From contig JALHRR010000001.1 in assembly GCA_022841345.1 (NCBI GenBank), positions 248,001-312,000 of the forward strand: 64,000 nt of DNA, in the 5' to 3' direction. Below the pieces are notes generated by a model. It saw only the letters and a program-made list of their open reading frames with translations, ran no database searches and was not told the DNA's origin. A program made the position numbers and the translations under genes. This stretch comes from Saprospiraceae bacterium. GTDB lineage: Bacteria; Bacteroidota; Bacteroidia; Chitinophagales; Saprospiraceae. Below, piece by piece: positions 25,640 to 34,903 of this stretch. Positions within the stretch are counted from its first letter, which is position 1, and each line of letters starts with the position of its first letter.

Positions 25640-26422
25640 ATCTATTTCTCCTTTGAAAACCAATTGAGCAGGACCGATCAGCCAGATATTTTTATAGCCG
25701 GCAGCATCTGAAGTAAAGGATACTCTGAGGTTTCCTCCTTTTGTAACTACATCTATTGTTTGCTCACCTGTGAGGCCTTTTTCTTTTGCATAAACGAGTG
25801 CTGCAGCTGTCACCCCGGTACCACAACTCAATGTTTCATCTTCAACCCCTCTTTCGTAAGTTCTCACCCAAAGCGCGTTTTCACTCTCCTGAATCAGATT
25901 GACATTTATCCCTTTTTCTTTAAATCTATTATTGTATCGAACAGATCTCCCAATCCCAACCACATCCGCTGCTTCGATAGGAATTTCAGACCATCTCACA
26001 AAATGTGGTGAGCCTGTGTCCAATATATAATCTGAACCAGATTGTTCAATAGAATGAACATCATGCATCGACAAGTGAACCTGATTTACATTTTCTATTT
26101 TACCAAAATGAATTCCATCAATTGCCTCAAACTGAGTTTCATTAACGATCAATCCCAGGTGCCGGGCAAAGGCGATAATACAGCGTCCGCCATTTCCGCA
26201 CATAGTACTTTCAGATCCATCTGCATTGAAATAGACCATCCTGAAGTCCTGAGCGGGATCATTTTCCAGAAGAATCAAACCATCTGCTCCTATTCCCGTT
26301 CGCCGATTGCATAAGGCGGCAATATTCTCAGTATTCATCCAATCTCTGAATTGAGAATCCCGGTTGTCGATCATCACAAAGTCATTTCCCGCCCCCTGAT
26401 ATTTGGAAAAAAAGATCCTCAT
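25622..26422 (-). CDS. dapF: Diaminopimelate epimerase
   Basis: DapF interconverts LL- and meso-diaminopimelate for lysine and peptidoglycan synthesis, using two cysteines as acid and base without a cofactor. Both are present: Cys in STMCGNGGRC and Cys in ETLSCGTGVTAAAL. The N-terminus FSKYQGAGNDFVMIDNRD and the stretch RTGIGADGLILLE are also diagnostic. It is 266 aa, the usual length. It overlaps the convergent TPR gene by 18 bases at its 3' end. Confidence 0.96.
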   Translation of the reverse strand: MRIFFSKYQGAGNDFVMIDNRDSQFRDWMNTENIAALCNRRTGIGADGLILLENDPAQDFRMVYFNADGSESTMCGNGGRCIIAFARHLGLIVNETQFEAIDGIHFGKIENVNQVHLSMHDVHSIEQSGSDYILDTGSPHFVRWSEIPIEAADVVGIGRSVRYNNRFKEKGINVNLIQESENALWVRTYERGVEDETLSCGTGVTAAALVYAKEKGLTGEQTIDVVTKGGNLRVSFTSDAAGYKNIWLIGPAQLVFKGEIDSDFFI

Positions 26423-26598
26423 ACTCTGAAATTTTGAACAATGAAAATGTTATAGAAATCATAAATCAGGTTGAAATTACGATACCGGAGTAAAAACACT
26501 TAACTTTAATAAAATAAAATGGTTCTATAATATCGTTTTGGATCGAATTTTGCGTTAGTCATTTTGAAGTTATAATCACAACATACATATAATTGTCC

Positions 26599-28020
26599 AT
26601 GAGAATAAATGTGAACAGAGAGAAGTTGAACAGATGGATGGGCATCATAGGTGTATCATGTGTATCGGCCATATTGACCGTGTTTGTGATGAGATGGACA
26701 GACAAATCTGAAGCCACAGGTCCACTATATCCTGATTATGTTTATCAGGCAACTATTTCAGATGACCTTTTTTCGGGAAGAATACAGCAGGAGTTCACTT
26801 CTGCCGCACCCACCAATTTCACTATGGCAGCTGCAATTGCAACGCCGGGTGTGGTTTCCATTCAAGCAAGAATGGGTGGTTCCAGTCTTTGGGACAGATC
26901 AAAATTGTCACAGTCAACCGGTTCAGGAGTCATCATTTCTCCGGATGGTTATATCATAACCAATCATCACGTAGTTGAAAATAGTGATGATATCCGTGTA
27001 ACACTCAATGATAAAAAAGAGTATTCCGCCAAAATGGTAGGATCTGATCCATCCACAGATCTGGCGCTGATCAAAATAAACAGCAGAGATTTACCCTTCC
27101 TGATTTTTGGCAATTCGGACTCTTTACAGATCGGAGAGTGGGTATTGGCAGTCGGGAATCCATTCAGACTTGAATCTACTGTAACTGCGGGAATAGTAAG
27201 CGCTAAGGGAAGAAATATCAATATTTTGAATGCCGACTATCCCATAGAATCATTTATTCAAACAGATGCAGTGGTGAATCCCGGAAATAGTGGCGGTGCA
27301 CTGGTTAATAGCCTCGGTGAACTAGTCGGAATCAATACAGCCATCATCACACAATCAGGTAAATACGAAGGCTATTCTTTTGCTGTACCTTCCAATTTGG
27401 CGCAGAAAGTGATTTATGACCTCATGGAATTTGGAAAAGTGCAGCGTGGGTTATTGGGAGTCTCAATCGCTAATGTCACGGATGAGCTTGCAAAGGACCT
27501 TGGATTGAAATCTGTATCAGGTGTGCATGTATTGCGGGTTTCTCCGGGTGGTTCAGCTGCTGAATCGGGTCTGATTCGGAATGATGTTATTCAGACTGTA
27601 AATGGAGTCAATGTCAAGACTGTTCCGGAATTGCAGGAAATTGTAGGTCGCTATCGCCCCGGCGACAAACTTTCTATAGATTTCTTCAGAAATGGCTCTC
27701 TGCTGAATACCTCCATCACTTTGAAAAACCCTAACATCACTAATCTGGCAGAGATAGGATTTGAATTGCGCGACCTGACGAAGGAGGAAAAAAGAGAAAT
27801 CGGTAAAAATGGTGTCCTTGTGGTAAGTATATACAAAGGCAGCCGAATTGAAAAAACCAATATGGACCCCGGATTTGTGATCACTAAAGTTAATGATGCA
27901 ACTGTAGAAACCGTAGAACAAGTCATGGAGGCTATCCGTAAAAGTGACAAAAGAATTGTGCTGGAAGGTACCTACAAGAAATTCCCCGGCCCCTATTATT
28001 ATGCTTTCGCTGTGGAGTAA
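26599..28020 (+). CDS. Deg/HtrA-type periplasmic serine protease with PDZ domains
   Basis: This is a trypsin-like protease of the DegP/DegQ family, acting in envelope protein quality control. The ATG at 26599 is preferred to a TTG at 26593. Residues about 11-31 form a membrane anchor or uncleaved signal. The catalytic triad is readable: H124 in TNHHVV, D154 in STDLALIK and S231 in NPGNSGGAL. A first PDZ domain spans about residues 270-360 (LLGVSIANVTDEL..., GGSAAESGLIRNDVIQTVNG). A shorter second one follows (GFELRDLTKEEKREIG onward). It is 473 aa. It has its own strong terminator downstream. Confidence 0.94.
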   Translation: MRINVNREKLNRWMGIIGVSCVSAILTVFVMRWTDKSEATGPLYPDYVYQATISDDLFSGRIQQEFTSAAPTNFTMAAAIATPGVVSIQARMGGSSLWDRSKLSQSTGSGVIISPDGYIITNHHVVENSDDIRVTLNDKKEYSAKMVGSDPSTDLALIKINSRDLPFLIFGNSDSLQIGEWVLAVGNPFRLESTVTAGIVSAKGRNINILNADYPIESFIQTDAVVNPGNSGGALVNSLGELVGINTAIITQSGKYEGYSFAVPSNLAQKVIYDLMEFGKVQRGLLGVSIANVTDELAKDLGLKSVSGVHVLRVSPGGSAAESGLIRNDVIQTVNGVNVKTVPELQEIVGRYRPGDKLSIDFFRNGSLLNTSITLKNPNITNLAEIGFELRDLTKEEKREIGKNGVLVVSIYKGSRIEKTNMDPGFVITKVNDATVETVEQVMEAIRKSDKRIVLEGTYKKFPGPYYYAFAVE

Positions 28021-28092
28021 TCAACATAATTTCCTTTTGAAGGAAGCTTATTTTTTCTGAGGCACTTCAGATTCCAGAACTTATAAGAAATT

Positions 28093-28127
28093 AAAAGCCC
28101 GTTCCAACTGTTTGGGACGGGCTTTTT
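28093..28127 (+). terminator. Intrinsic terminator after the Deg protease gene
   Basis: A 13-base stem (28093-28105 with 28114-28126, one wobble pair, core GCCCGTTCC/GGGACGGGC) with an 8-base loop is followed by a T5 run. It lies 72 bases beyond the stop at 28020. Confidence 0.85.
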
Positions 28128-28692
28128 ACCTGTTGCAGCTTTAAGGGTGTAATGAAGAGCAATACCGATCAATTTGATAATACTACATTAACCTGTTATA
28201 CATAGCAATACCTCTTTACATATAGGAGGGTTGGTTGGCGTCCAATTTTTTTCTATAAATTTTTAATAATTTACTTGTCAGTATTTTCTTAGGCTTATTA
28301 TTGGCATTTCAGACACCCCATTAAAGTGTACTTATCAAATTATCCGCTTCCTCAATTAAAGTGAGTTCGATGGGCAAACCTCAAATATAAGAAGCAGCTA
28401 AAATTTGCCCCAGAGTGGGCAACACCTTCTTTACCCTGGATGCAATCCAGGGTAAAGAAACTATAACACACAGTTTTGGCGTTATTTTTTGCTTTTTTCC
28501 GGCAAAAATAATGACAAAACTAGCTCCTTTGATGTCTAGTCGAACTGACGTTAAATTAAAGTCATAGCAGTATAGAAATTGCATTTTACCGACATAATGT
28601 TGGCTTAACAAATTGTTTTTCGCATATTCAGCCGCGATTCTGACAAACTCATTTTTAAGCTCAATCTTTTACAGTATTCAAATGGAAATTCA
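28128..28692. other. Gene-free gap with MITE-like element
   Basis: After the terminator nothing coding is seen up to the transporter start at 28693. A MITE-like element (28358-28552) fills the middle. The AT-rich stretches 28180-28357 and 28553-28692 contain no other recognisable structure, apart from a GGAGGGTTGGTTGG run near 28225. Confidence 0.6.
28358..28552. mobile_element. MITE-like element with three internal hairpins, copy A
   Basis: The ends are imperfect inverted repeats (AAAGTGAGTTCGAT at 28358-28371, GTCGAACTGACGTT at 28539-28552, 11 of 14 matching). Inside are hairpins TTGCCC/GGGCAA (28405-28422) and TTACCCTGGA/TCCAGGGTAA (28431-28455, perfect). A large GTTTTG...GCAAAA arm pair lies at 28473-28492 with 28502-28520. 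A related copy lies at 41716-41902. No transposase is present, so it would be non-autonomous. Confidence 0.6.
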
Positions 28693-29847
28693 ATGAAAAA
28701 AAATGCATACCCGGTATTTCTGGCATTCTTGTGTATGGGTTTTGGTGATGCAGTTGGCCCTTTCGTGGGTTTAGCAAAAGAACAATTTGCATTGAGCAAT
28801 TTTGAGGCCCAGTTCATCGCATTTATGGGATTCATCATGTTTGGACTGTTATCGATTCCAATGGGATTGTATCAGGATCGCAAAGGAAAAAAAGTAGTGC
28901 TTATGATGGGTCTGTGCCTTGGAGGGTTGGGTGTCACATTGCCACTATTCGGACTAACAGAATATTTTCTGTTTTTATTAACTATACTATTATTGGGAGC
29001 GGGAGCTGCGATTCTGCAGGTTGCGGGCAATCCTATTATGCGGGATGTTTCAGAAGAGGGTAAGTATTCCAGAAATTTGAGCATCGGGCAATTAGTGAAA
29101 GCTGTGGGTTCTTTAAGTGGTTCATTGATTCCATTTGCTGCAGGGAGATGGTTTGGTTTAGAATGGACCATTTTATTTCCTTTGTACGCAGGATTTTTTC
29201 TGCTTACTGTGGCATGGATAGGATTGACCAAATTCGACGAAAGTAAACAAGCCACCCCGGCAAATCTTTCTTCCTGCTTAAGTTTGCTCAGAAATCCATT
29301 CATTGGAATGATGGTGGCAGGGATACTATTCTATGTGGGAGCAGAAGTCTGTATGAGTACAGGAGTGCCTTTGTTATTGAATCAGCAATTTGGAGTGGAA
29401 TTGTCTACCTGGGGATTATTGGGCAATGCATTTTTCTTTATGACCATTTTAGTTGGAAGATTACTGGGCTCATTCATTCTGAGCTACATCAGCCCCTTAT
29501 CTTTTTTTAGAATTACAGTGGTGGTAGCATTAGCGGGACTGGCTATGGTATTCACTTCCAATTTATATGTTACGCTGCTGGGAATATTTTTTACCGGTTT
29601 TGGATTCGCCAATATTTTCCCATTGATTTTTTCTATTGCAGTAGATCATATGCCGGAAAGAACTAATGAGATATCAGGTTTGATGGTTACTGCGATTGTT
29701 GGTGGGGCAATATTGCCTCCGCTGATGGGAGTTTTGGCAGATGAGATGGGGATTCAATGGGGGTTTGTAATTCCACTTTTGGCTACAGTGTATATTTTGT
29801 ACCTGGCACTGAATGTTCCCCGATTTATCACTCAAAAAGCAATTTGA
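28693..29847 (+). CDS. MFS sugar transporter (FucP/GluP-like)
   Basis: This is a 12-helix major facilitator permease of 384 aa. MKKNAYPVFLAFLCMGFGDAVG starts helix 1, and the loop 2-3 signature appears as MGLYQDRKGKKVVLMMG. GNPIMRDVSEEGKYSRNLS resembles the Asn-Pro region of fucose/glucose/galactose proton symporters. Its neighbour 23 bases downstream is a ROK-family sugar kinase, so the pair probably imports and phosphorylates a hexose or amino sugar. The sugar identity is not visible. No regulator gene lies next to the pair. Confidence 0.85.
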   Translation: MKKNAYPVFLAFLCMGFGDAVGPFVGLAKEQFALSNFEAQFIAFMGFIMFGLLSIPMGLYQDRKGKKVVLMMGLCLGGLGVTLPLFGLTEYFLFLLTILLLGAGAAILQVAGNPIMRDVSEEGKYSRNLSIGQLVKAVGSLSGSLIPFAAGRWFGLEWTILFPLYAGFFLLTVAWIGLTKFDESKQATPANLSSCLSLLRNPFIGMMVAGILFYVGAEVCMSTGVPLLLNQQFGVELSTWGLLGNAFFFMTILVGRLLGSFILSYISPLSFFRITVVVALAGLAMVFTSNLYVTLLGIFFTGFGFANIFPLIFSIAVDHMPERTNEISGLMVTAIVGGAILPPLMGVLADEMGIQWGFVIPLLATVYILYLALNVPRFITQKAI

Positions 29848-29870
29848 AAACAGCGAAAAACGCTTAATGA

Positions 29871-30968
29871 ATGTCACTCAATCAACAGAATAAAGTAATA
29901 TTAACACTTGATGCCGGGGGCACCAATTTTGTATTTTCTGCCATGCAAGGTGGCTTGGAAGTAGTGACGCCCATTACATTACCTTCCAACGGACATCATC
30001 TTGAAAAATGTCTGGAAACGATCGTTTCAGGATTCAAGGCTGTCAGGGATGAATTAAATTCACCTGTTGATGCGATTAGTTTTGCTTTTCCGGGTCCGGC
30101 AGATTATCAGAACGGCATTATCGGTGATCTGGCCAATTTGCCGGCATTCAGGGGAGGCGTGCCTCTCGGGCCTATGCTCGAAGAGATTTTTCAGGTGCCG
30201 GTATTGATCAATAATGATGGAGATCTTTTTGCATATGGTGAGGCGATGCATGGTTTTCTACCCAATGTCAACCAACATATGGCGGAATCCGGACAAGCTA
30301 AAAGATATAAAAACCTGCTGGGAGTCACGCTGGGAACAGGATTCGGTGGGGGGCTGGTGCATCAGGGAAAGTTATTTATCGGGGATAATGCAGCAGGAGC
30401 AGAGGTTTGGGCAGTTCAACACCCTGAAAGACCTGATGTATTTGCCGAAGAAGGGATCAGTATAAGAGGAGTTCAACGATTATACAGGGAGTTTTCGGGA
30501 TTGGATATTGTATATACACCAAAAGATATTTCTGATATAGCTCATGGAGTGATGCCGGGAAACCGCGAAGCCGCTCTTCAAACTTTTGATTATTTTGGAA
30601 AAGTCCTGGGTTCCACATTGGCGAATGTATTGACAATAGTAGATGCAGCTGTTGTCATCGGTGGCGGAATTTCTGCTTCCTATGATCTGTTTATACCTGC
30701 AGCACTCCGACAAATAAATGGCAAAATGCGTTCTCTGGATGGCGCTCTTACTGACAGAATGGAATTTAAAGTCTTTAACTTCGAAGATCCTGAAGAGCGC
30801 CGCAAAAATCTTATCCAGACTCCTGTATTGTTGAAAGTCCCGGGAGCAGATAAAGAAATCCAGTATGATCCATTCAAACGGGTCCCTATAGGTAAATCAG
30901 TTTTGGGCACTAGCAGAGCAGTATCTATCGGAGCATATGCGATTGCTCTGGATTATCTGGCGCACTAA
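29871..30968 (+). CDS. ROK-family sugar kinase without the zinc-binding motif
   Basis: This is a 365-aa ROK protein with the phosphate loop LDAGGTNFVFSAM (residues about 13-25), FAFPGPADYQNGIIGDL, the nucleotide motif LGVTLGTGFGGGLVHQG and VIGGGISASYDLF. It probably phosphorylates a sugar brought in by the upstream MFS transporter. The CxCGxxGC zinc motif of most ROK kinases is missing. In its place is VWAVQHPERPDVFAEEG followed by SIRGVQRLY, a form I associate with Bacteroidota ROK proteins. No DNA-binding domain is present, so it is a kinase and not a NagC-type repressor. Confidence 0.85.
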   Translation: MSLNQQNKVILTLDAGGTNFVFSAMQGGLEVVTPITLPSNGHHLEKCLETIVSGFKAVRDELNSPVDAISFAFPGPADYQNGIIGDLANLPAFRGGVPLGPMLEEIFQVPVLINNDGDLFAYGEAMHGFLPNVNQHMAESGQAKRYKNLLGVTLGTGFGGGLVHQGKLFIGDNAAGAEVWAVQHPERPDVFAEEGISIRGVQRLYREFSGLDIVYTPKDISDIAHGVMPGNREAALQTFDYFGKVLGSTLANVLTIVDAAVVIGGGISASYDLFIPAALRQINGKMRSLDGALTDRMEFKVFNFEDPEERRKNLIQTPVLLKVPGADKEIQYDPFKRVPIGKSVLGTSRAVSIGAYAIALDYLAH

Positions 30969-31506
30969 GAGCGGTGATATTGACTTCTCCCTGGCTGTAC
31001 TCTCCGATTGTAGCAACGCACAACAGGCTTTAGTCGTAGCACGGGTGACGCCCCTTCCAGGCTACGCCTGTGAAGGGGTGACGCCTTTTACCTACGGCAA
31101 AAGGTGACATTCCTGGCATCTGCGATGCCAGAAGTGACGTCCCTGCTTAAGCGACATTTTTAGACTCAGATTCAGGATGAGACTATCATTTTGCCTCAGG
31201 CAAAATGAAGAGGCAAAAATGTCGGTTTTCACTGCCCCTTTTGCAAGCCGCCCCTTTTCCTGCGTCAAGTAATTTTACCATTGGCAAAATGAGCTCCGCA
31301 ACGTCACCCCGACTGAGCGCAGCGATGGCGGGGCGTCACCTTTTTGCTGCGTAGCAGTGAAAAGATGTCACCCCGGCCAGGCGCAGCCGTGCCGGGCGTC
31401 ACCCGTATCAGGCACCACCTCCCCAGCAACTTCGCCAGCCGTGCCGGGGTAACAAAGTCTTACGACCACAACCTGTATGAGGCTTCACTGACTTGAATTT
31501 CAACAC
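30969..31506. other. Gene-free gap holding a two-armed hairpin array
   Basis: The gap separates the convergent ROK kinase and gamma carbonic anhydrase genes. Most of it is the linker-hairpin array at 31044-31403. Between its two halves (31141-31300) lie further hairpins, including TTTTGCCTCAGGCAAAA (about 31192-31208) and a long GCGACATTTTT...AAAAATGTCG pair (about 31151-31224). No coding frame is convincing. Confidence 0.65.
31044..31403. repeat. Linker-hairpin array 2, two opposed halves
   Basis: In the left half GGTGACG-type linkers occur at 31044, 31077, 31103 and 31133. They separate the hairpins CCCCTTC...GAAGGGG, TTTTACCTACGGCAAAA and CTGGCATCTGCGATGCCAG. In the right half the complement CGTCACC/TGTCACC occurs at 31302, 31334, 31366 and 31397, separating hairpins tipped by GAGCGCAGCGA, GCTGCGTAGC and GGCGCAGCC. 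The orientation switches around the 160-base centre. Confidence 0.75.
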
Positions 31507-32025
31507 CTACACCTCCTTAAACCAACTACTATACATAATATAACTATTAGCAATCCGCTCAATAGTGTCCTCAAAAACTTCGGGGGTCAGTGCTTTGACT
31601 TTGCGTGCAGGTACTCCGGCATAGATATATCCGGACTCCAAAATAGAATTTTCCAAAACGACAGATCCGGCGCCAATCAGTACATTGGATTCCACAACTG
31701 CATGATCCATGACGATAGCTCCCATACCTACAAGAACATTATCATGCAAAGTACATCCATGAACCAGGGCTCTGTGTCCGATAGAGACATTGTTTCCAAT
31801 GGTGGTCCCCGCTTTTTGGTAAGTTCCGTGAATCACAGCTCCGTCCTGGATATTAACTTTATTCCCTATTTTAATGAAATTGACATCTCCTCTCACTACC
31901 GCCTGAAACCATACACTGCATTGATCCCCCATGACAACATCACCCACTATTGTGGCATTTTCGGCAAGAAAACATTCCGTCCCGAATAGTGGAAATACAT
32001 TTTTGACAGGAAGAATAAGAGCCAT
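31507..32025 (-). CDS. Gamma carbonic anhydrase family protein (hexapeptide repeat)
   Basis: This 172-aa protein is a left-handed beta-helix built from hexapeptide repeats (VVRGDVNFIKIGNKVNIQDG, TTIGNNVSIGHRALVHGCTL). The metal-binding histidines of the gamma carbonic anhydrase and YrdA/PaaY family are present in VIHGTY and GHRALVHG. Such proteins bind zinc or iron as trimers. Some hydrate CO2, and for most of the small family members the activity is untested. The gene stands alone. Confidence 0.9.
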   Translation of the reverse strand: MALILPVKNVFPLFGTECFLAENATIVGDVVMGDQCSVWFQAVVRGDVNFIKIGNKVNIQDGAVIHGTYQKAGTTIGNNVSIGHRALVHGCTLHDNVLVGMGAIVMDHAVVESNVLIGAGSVVLENSILESGYIYAGVPARKVKALTPEVFEDTIERIANSYIMYSSWFKEV

Positions 32026-32057
32026 AATAAAGGATTATTTTGAATGAGTACTTGCTG

Positions 32058-32065
32058 CAAAGCTA
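32058..32065 (-). promoter_or_regulatory. Candidate -7 box for the gamma carbonic anhydrase gene
   Basis: TAGCTTTG on the minus strand matches TAnnTTTG and lies 32 bases upstream of the start at 32025. A properly spaced -33 TTG was not found. Confidence 0.35.
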
Positions 32066-32238
32066 TTGGATATTCAAATAAATTTCTTCTTAATCTCACC
32101 GTGATCCATTATAGATAGGATTTAAAATGATGATGTTTTTCCTCATATTAGAGAAATAAATTTTTATTATTAGTAATAATATGAAAAATACCTATGATTT
32201 ATGAACCACTTTTGCGTTTATAAAAAAAGAAATGAATT

Positions 32239-32970
32239 ATGATTTCCACATTGACCCAATTATCGTTTAATACTGTAATAAAACCGCTGGCGATAATTTT
32301 ATTATCGATTACTACGATTGAAACATCACTGGCACAGAGTGAAAATATTTTATCATTGAAATTCGGAATGGTCAATTCTTCCATTTACTTTCTAAAGAAG
32401 GATAATGCCTCTACGGATTTCGCTGGTGGCACAAGTCCCATGATGGCAATTACTTTTAAACATCAATTGCATCCGGCAGTTCGGCTTGGAGTTGAAGCTG
32501 GTTTTTTATCAGAATCCCGTGGGGTGAAATGGAGCTACGCCATCAATCCGGATGAAACGTTGGAAACTGAAGGAAATTTTCAAAGGAATTCATTGTTTGC
32601 TATGATCACTCCTGAATTCAGTTTACCTGAACTCAAGTGGCTATATGTGAATGTCGGGGCAGGGCTAATACACCATTTTCAAAACCAGTATAGTAATGCA
32701 ACACAAAGAATTCTTCCTTTCTCAGCATCCTCCAGTACAATTAGAAATCTTGATATCCTGGTCCCTTCCGGCACTGGTTTCATTACAAAAATTGGTGTAG
32801 GCGTTCAGTTTGCAGTTAATAATTCAGTGATGATGGGTATGGATGCTTCTTATTTTAGCACCAGCCTTTATAGTGAAGATGCAGGTTATCTTGGAGGAAT
32901 AAAAACTCCTTATATTGGCTTCAAAGGCGGGATAGTTGCAGTAAATTTGGGTTTCATTTTTAATAAATAA
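32239..32970 (+). CDS. Outer-membrane beta-barrel protein, function unknown
   Basis: This 243-aa protein starts with a signal-like segment (hydrophobic KPLAIILLSITTIETSLAQ, probable cleavage after AQ, residue about 33). About eight amphipathic strands follow (RLGVEAGFLSES, WLYVNVGAGLIHHF, GFITKIGVGVQFAV) and the end is VAVNLGFIFNK. The pattern fits a small outer-membrane barrel. The signal begins later than usual, so an internal start is possible, but there is no other ATG before it. No family assignment is made. It is convergent with acs, with 25 bases between stops. Confidence 0.65.
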   Translation: MISTLTQLSFNTVIKPLAIILLSITTIETSLAQSENILSLKFGMVNSSIYFLKKDNASTDFAGGTSPMMAITFKHQLHPAVRLGVEAGFLSESRGVKWSYAINPDETLETEGNFQRNSLFAMITPEFSLPELKWLYVNVGAGLIHHFQNQYSNATQRILPFSASSSTIRNLDILVPSGTGFITKIGVGVQFAVNNSVMMGMDASYFSTSLYSEDAGYLGGIKTPYIGFKGGIVAVNLGFIFNK

Positions 32971-32995
32971 TCTAAAGCAGATCCAGGGAACTGAC

Positions 32996-34891
32996 TTAGT
33001 CAATTTTATGTGCGTTCTCCACTATCTCATCCACAACAGCCGGATCCAGTAAAGTACTGGTATCTCCCAAATTTGCAATATCCCCTTCCGCTATTTTGCG
33101 CAAAATTCTTCGCATAATCTTACCTGAACGCGTCTTGGGCAAGCCATTTACTATCTGAATGATATCAGGTCTGGCTATTTTGCCGATTACCCGAACAACA
33201 GTTTCTATGATTTCGTCCTTTTTATCCACAGATGTGTCTGCTTCGTTACAGACAACATATGCATAGATTCCCTGACCTTTAATCTCATGTGGAAATCCAA
33301 CGACTGCAGATTCTACAATGCCGGGAGTTTCATTGATGGCATTTTCTATTTCTGCAGTACCAAATCTATGACCACTCACATTGATCACATCGTCCACTCT
33401 TCCTATGATGCGATATAATCCATCATCATCTCTTTTGGCTGCATCACCTGTGAAATAGTATCCGGCAAATGCATTGAAGTAAGTGTTTTTACATCTTTCA
33501 TGATCTCCCCATATACTGTTCAGCATTCCCGGCCATGGTTGCTTGATGCATAAATAGCCTTCTACATTGTTTTCTTCAATTTCTACCCCATTCTGATCAA
33601 GCAGCACAGGTAATACTCCCGGTAGAGGCAATCCTGCATGTGCTGCCTTGGAAGGAGTGATACCGGCCAAAGCAGAAATCATAATACCTCCAGTCTCAGT
33701 CTGCCACCATGTATCTACTACAGGACATCTACCTTTTCCTATATGTCTGTAATACCATTGCCATGCTTCCTCATTGATGGGTTCTCCGACAGATCCTATT
33801 ACTCTCAAAGAGTCCAGGCTATATGATAACACATGATCCAAAGGATAACTCATCAATGATCTGATAGCAGTAGGAGCTGTGTAGAATTGATTCACACCAT
33901 ATTTATCAATAATCTGCCAGAGTCTGCCCGCATCAGGCCATGTAGGAATCCCTTCAAACATCAATGTACTGGCACCATTCAACAATGGACCATACAACAA
34001 ATATGAATGCCCGGTCACCCAGCCCAGGTCCGCGGTACACCAGAATATATCACTTTCTTCATATTGGAAGACATTTCCAAATGTATAGGCAGCATAAACC
34101 ATATATCCACCACAAGTGTGCACTATTCCTTTTGGTTTGCCTGTGGATCCGGAGGTGTACAATATAAACAATGGATCTTCTGAATCCATTGGTTCCGGTG
34201 GACAATCTTTCTCTACCCCTGGCAGCTCATCATGAAGCCAGACATCGCGATTGGGTTCCATGTGAACAGGCCAGCCAAGTCGTTCCGTAACAATCACGGT
34301 CTGAACATCCGGACAAGTAAGCAAGGCTTCGTCAACAATGGCTTTCACGGGAATTTGTTTAGCTCCACGATTAAGGCCATCAGCTGTCAGCACAACTTTA
34401 GAACCGGCATCAGTAATCCTGTCTGCCAGAGCCTGCGCAGAAAATCCGGCAAAAACTACGGAATGAATGGCTCCAATCCTTGCACAAGCCAGCACAGCTA
34501 TCGCCAACTCAGGAATCATGGGCATATATATGCATACAGTATCGCCTTTTTGCACGCCATTGGCCTTCAGGACATTGGCATACCGGCAGACGCGGTCATA
34601 AAGCTCTCTGTAGGTGAGGCGCCAAAAACGTTCTTTGGGATCATTGGGCTCCCATATCAGCGCCAGTTTATTACCTCTGGTATTCAGATGTCTGTCCAGA
34701 CAATTGATTGTAATATTCATTTTTCCTCCCTTGAACCAGCTCACAGCAGGAGTATCAAACTCCCATTCCAAATCTTTGGTCCAGGGTTCCATCCACTCCA
34801 ATTGTACTGCCTTGGAAGCCCAGAATTCTCCGGGTTGCTCCACACTCTGAATATAAGATTTTTGAAAATCAGTCAAATTCCGAATACGCAT
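32996..34891 (-). CDS. acs: Acetyl-CoA synthetase (acetate-CoA ligase)
   Basis: Acs activates acetate to acetyl-CoA through an acetyl-adenylate. The 631-aa length is typical. Motifs are: ATP loop FILYTSGSTGKPKGIVHT, VDTWWQTETGGIMIS (acetate pocket), YYFTGDAAKRDDDGLYRIIGRVDDVINVSGHR and the C-terminal TRSGKIMRRILRKIA. The last carries the catalytic lysine that is reversibly acetylated in many bacteria. It lies 12 bases downstream of a TraB/GumN gene on the same strand, so the two are probably co-transcribed, though no functional link is obvious. Confidence 0.97.
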   Translation of the reverse strand: MRIRNLTDFQKSYIQSVEQPGEFWASKAVQLEWMEPWTKDLEWEFDTPAVSWFKGGKMNITINCLDRHLNTRGNKLALIWEPNDPKERFWRLTYRELYDRVCRYANVLKANGVQKGDTVCIYMPMIPELAIAVLACARIGAIHSVVFAGFSAQALADRITDAGSKVVLTADGLNRGAKQIPVKAIVDEALLTCPDVQTVIVTERLGWPVHMEPNRDVWLHDELPGVEKDCPPEPMDSEDPLFILYTSGSTGKPKGIVHTCGGYMVYAAYTFGNVFQYEESDIFWCTADLGWVTGHSYLLYGPLLNGASTLMFEGIPTWPDAGRLWQIIDKYGVNQFYTAPTAIRSLMSYPLDHVLSYSLDSLRVIGSVGEPINEEAWQWYYRHIGKGRCPVVDTWWQTETGGIMISALAGITPSKAAHAGLPLPGVLPVLLDQNGVEIEENNVEGYLCIKQPWPGMLNSIWGDHERCKNTYFNAFAGYYFTGDAAKRDDDGLYRIIGRVDDVINVSGHRFGTAEIENAINETPGIVESAVVGFPHEIKGQGIYAYVVCNEADTSVDKKDEIIETVVRVIGKIARPDIIQIVNGLPKTRSGKIMRRILRKIAEGDIANLGDTSTLLDPAVVDEIVENAHKID

Positions 34892-34903
34892 ATAGTTTTG
34901 ATT

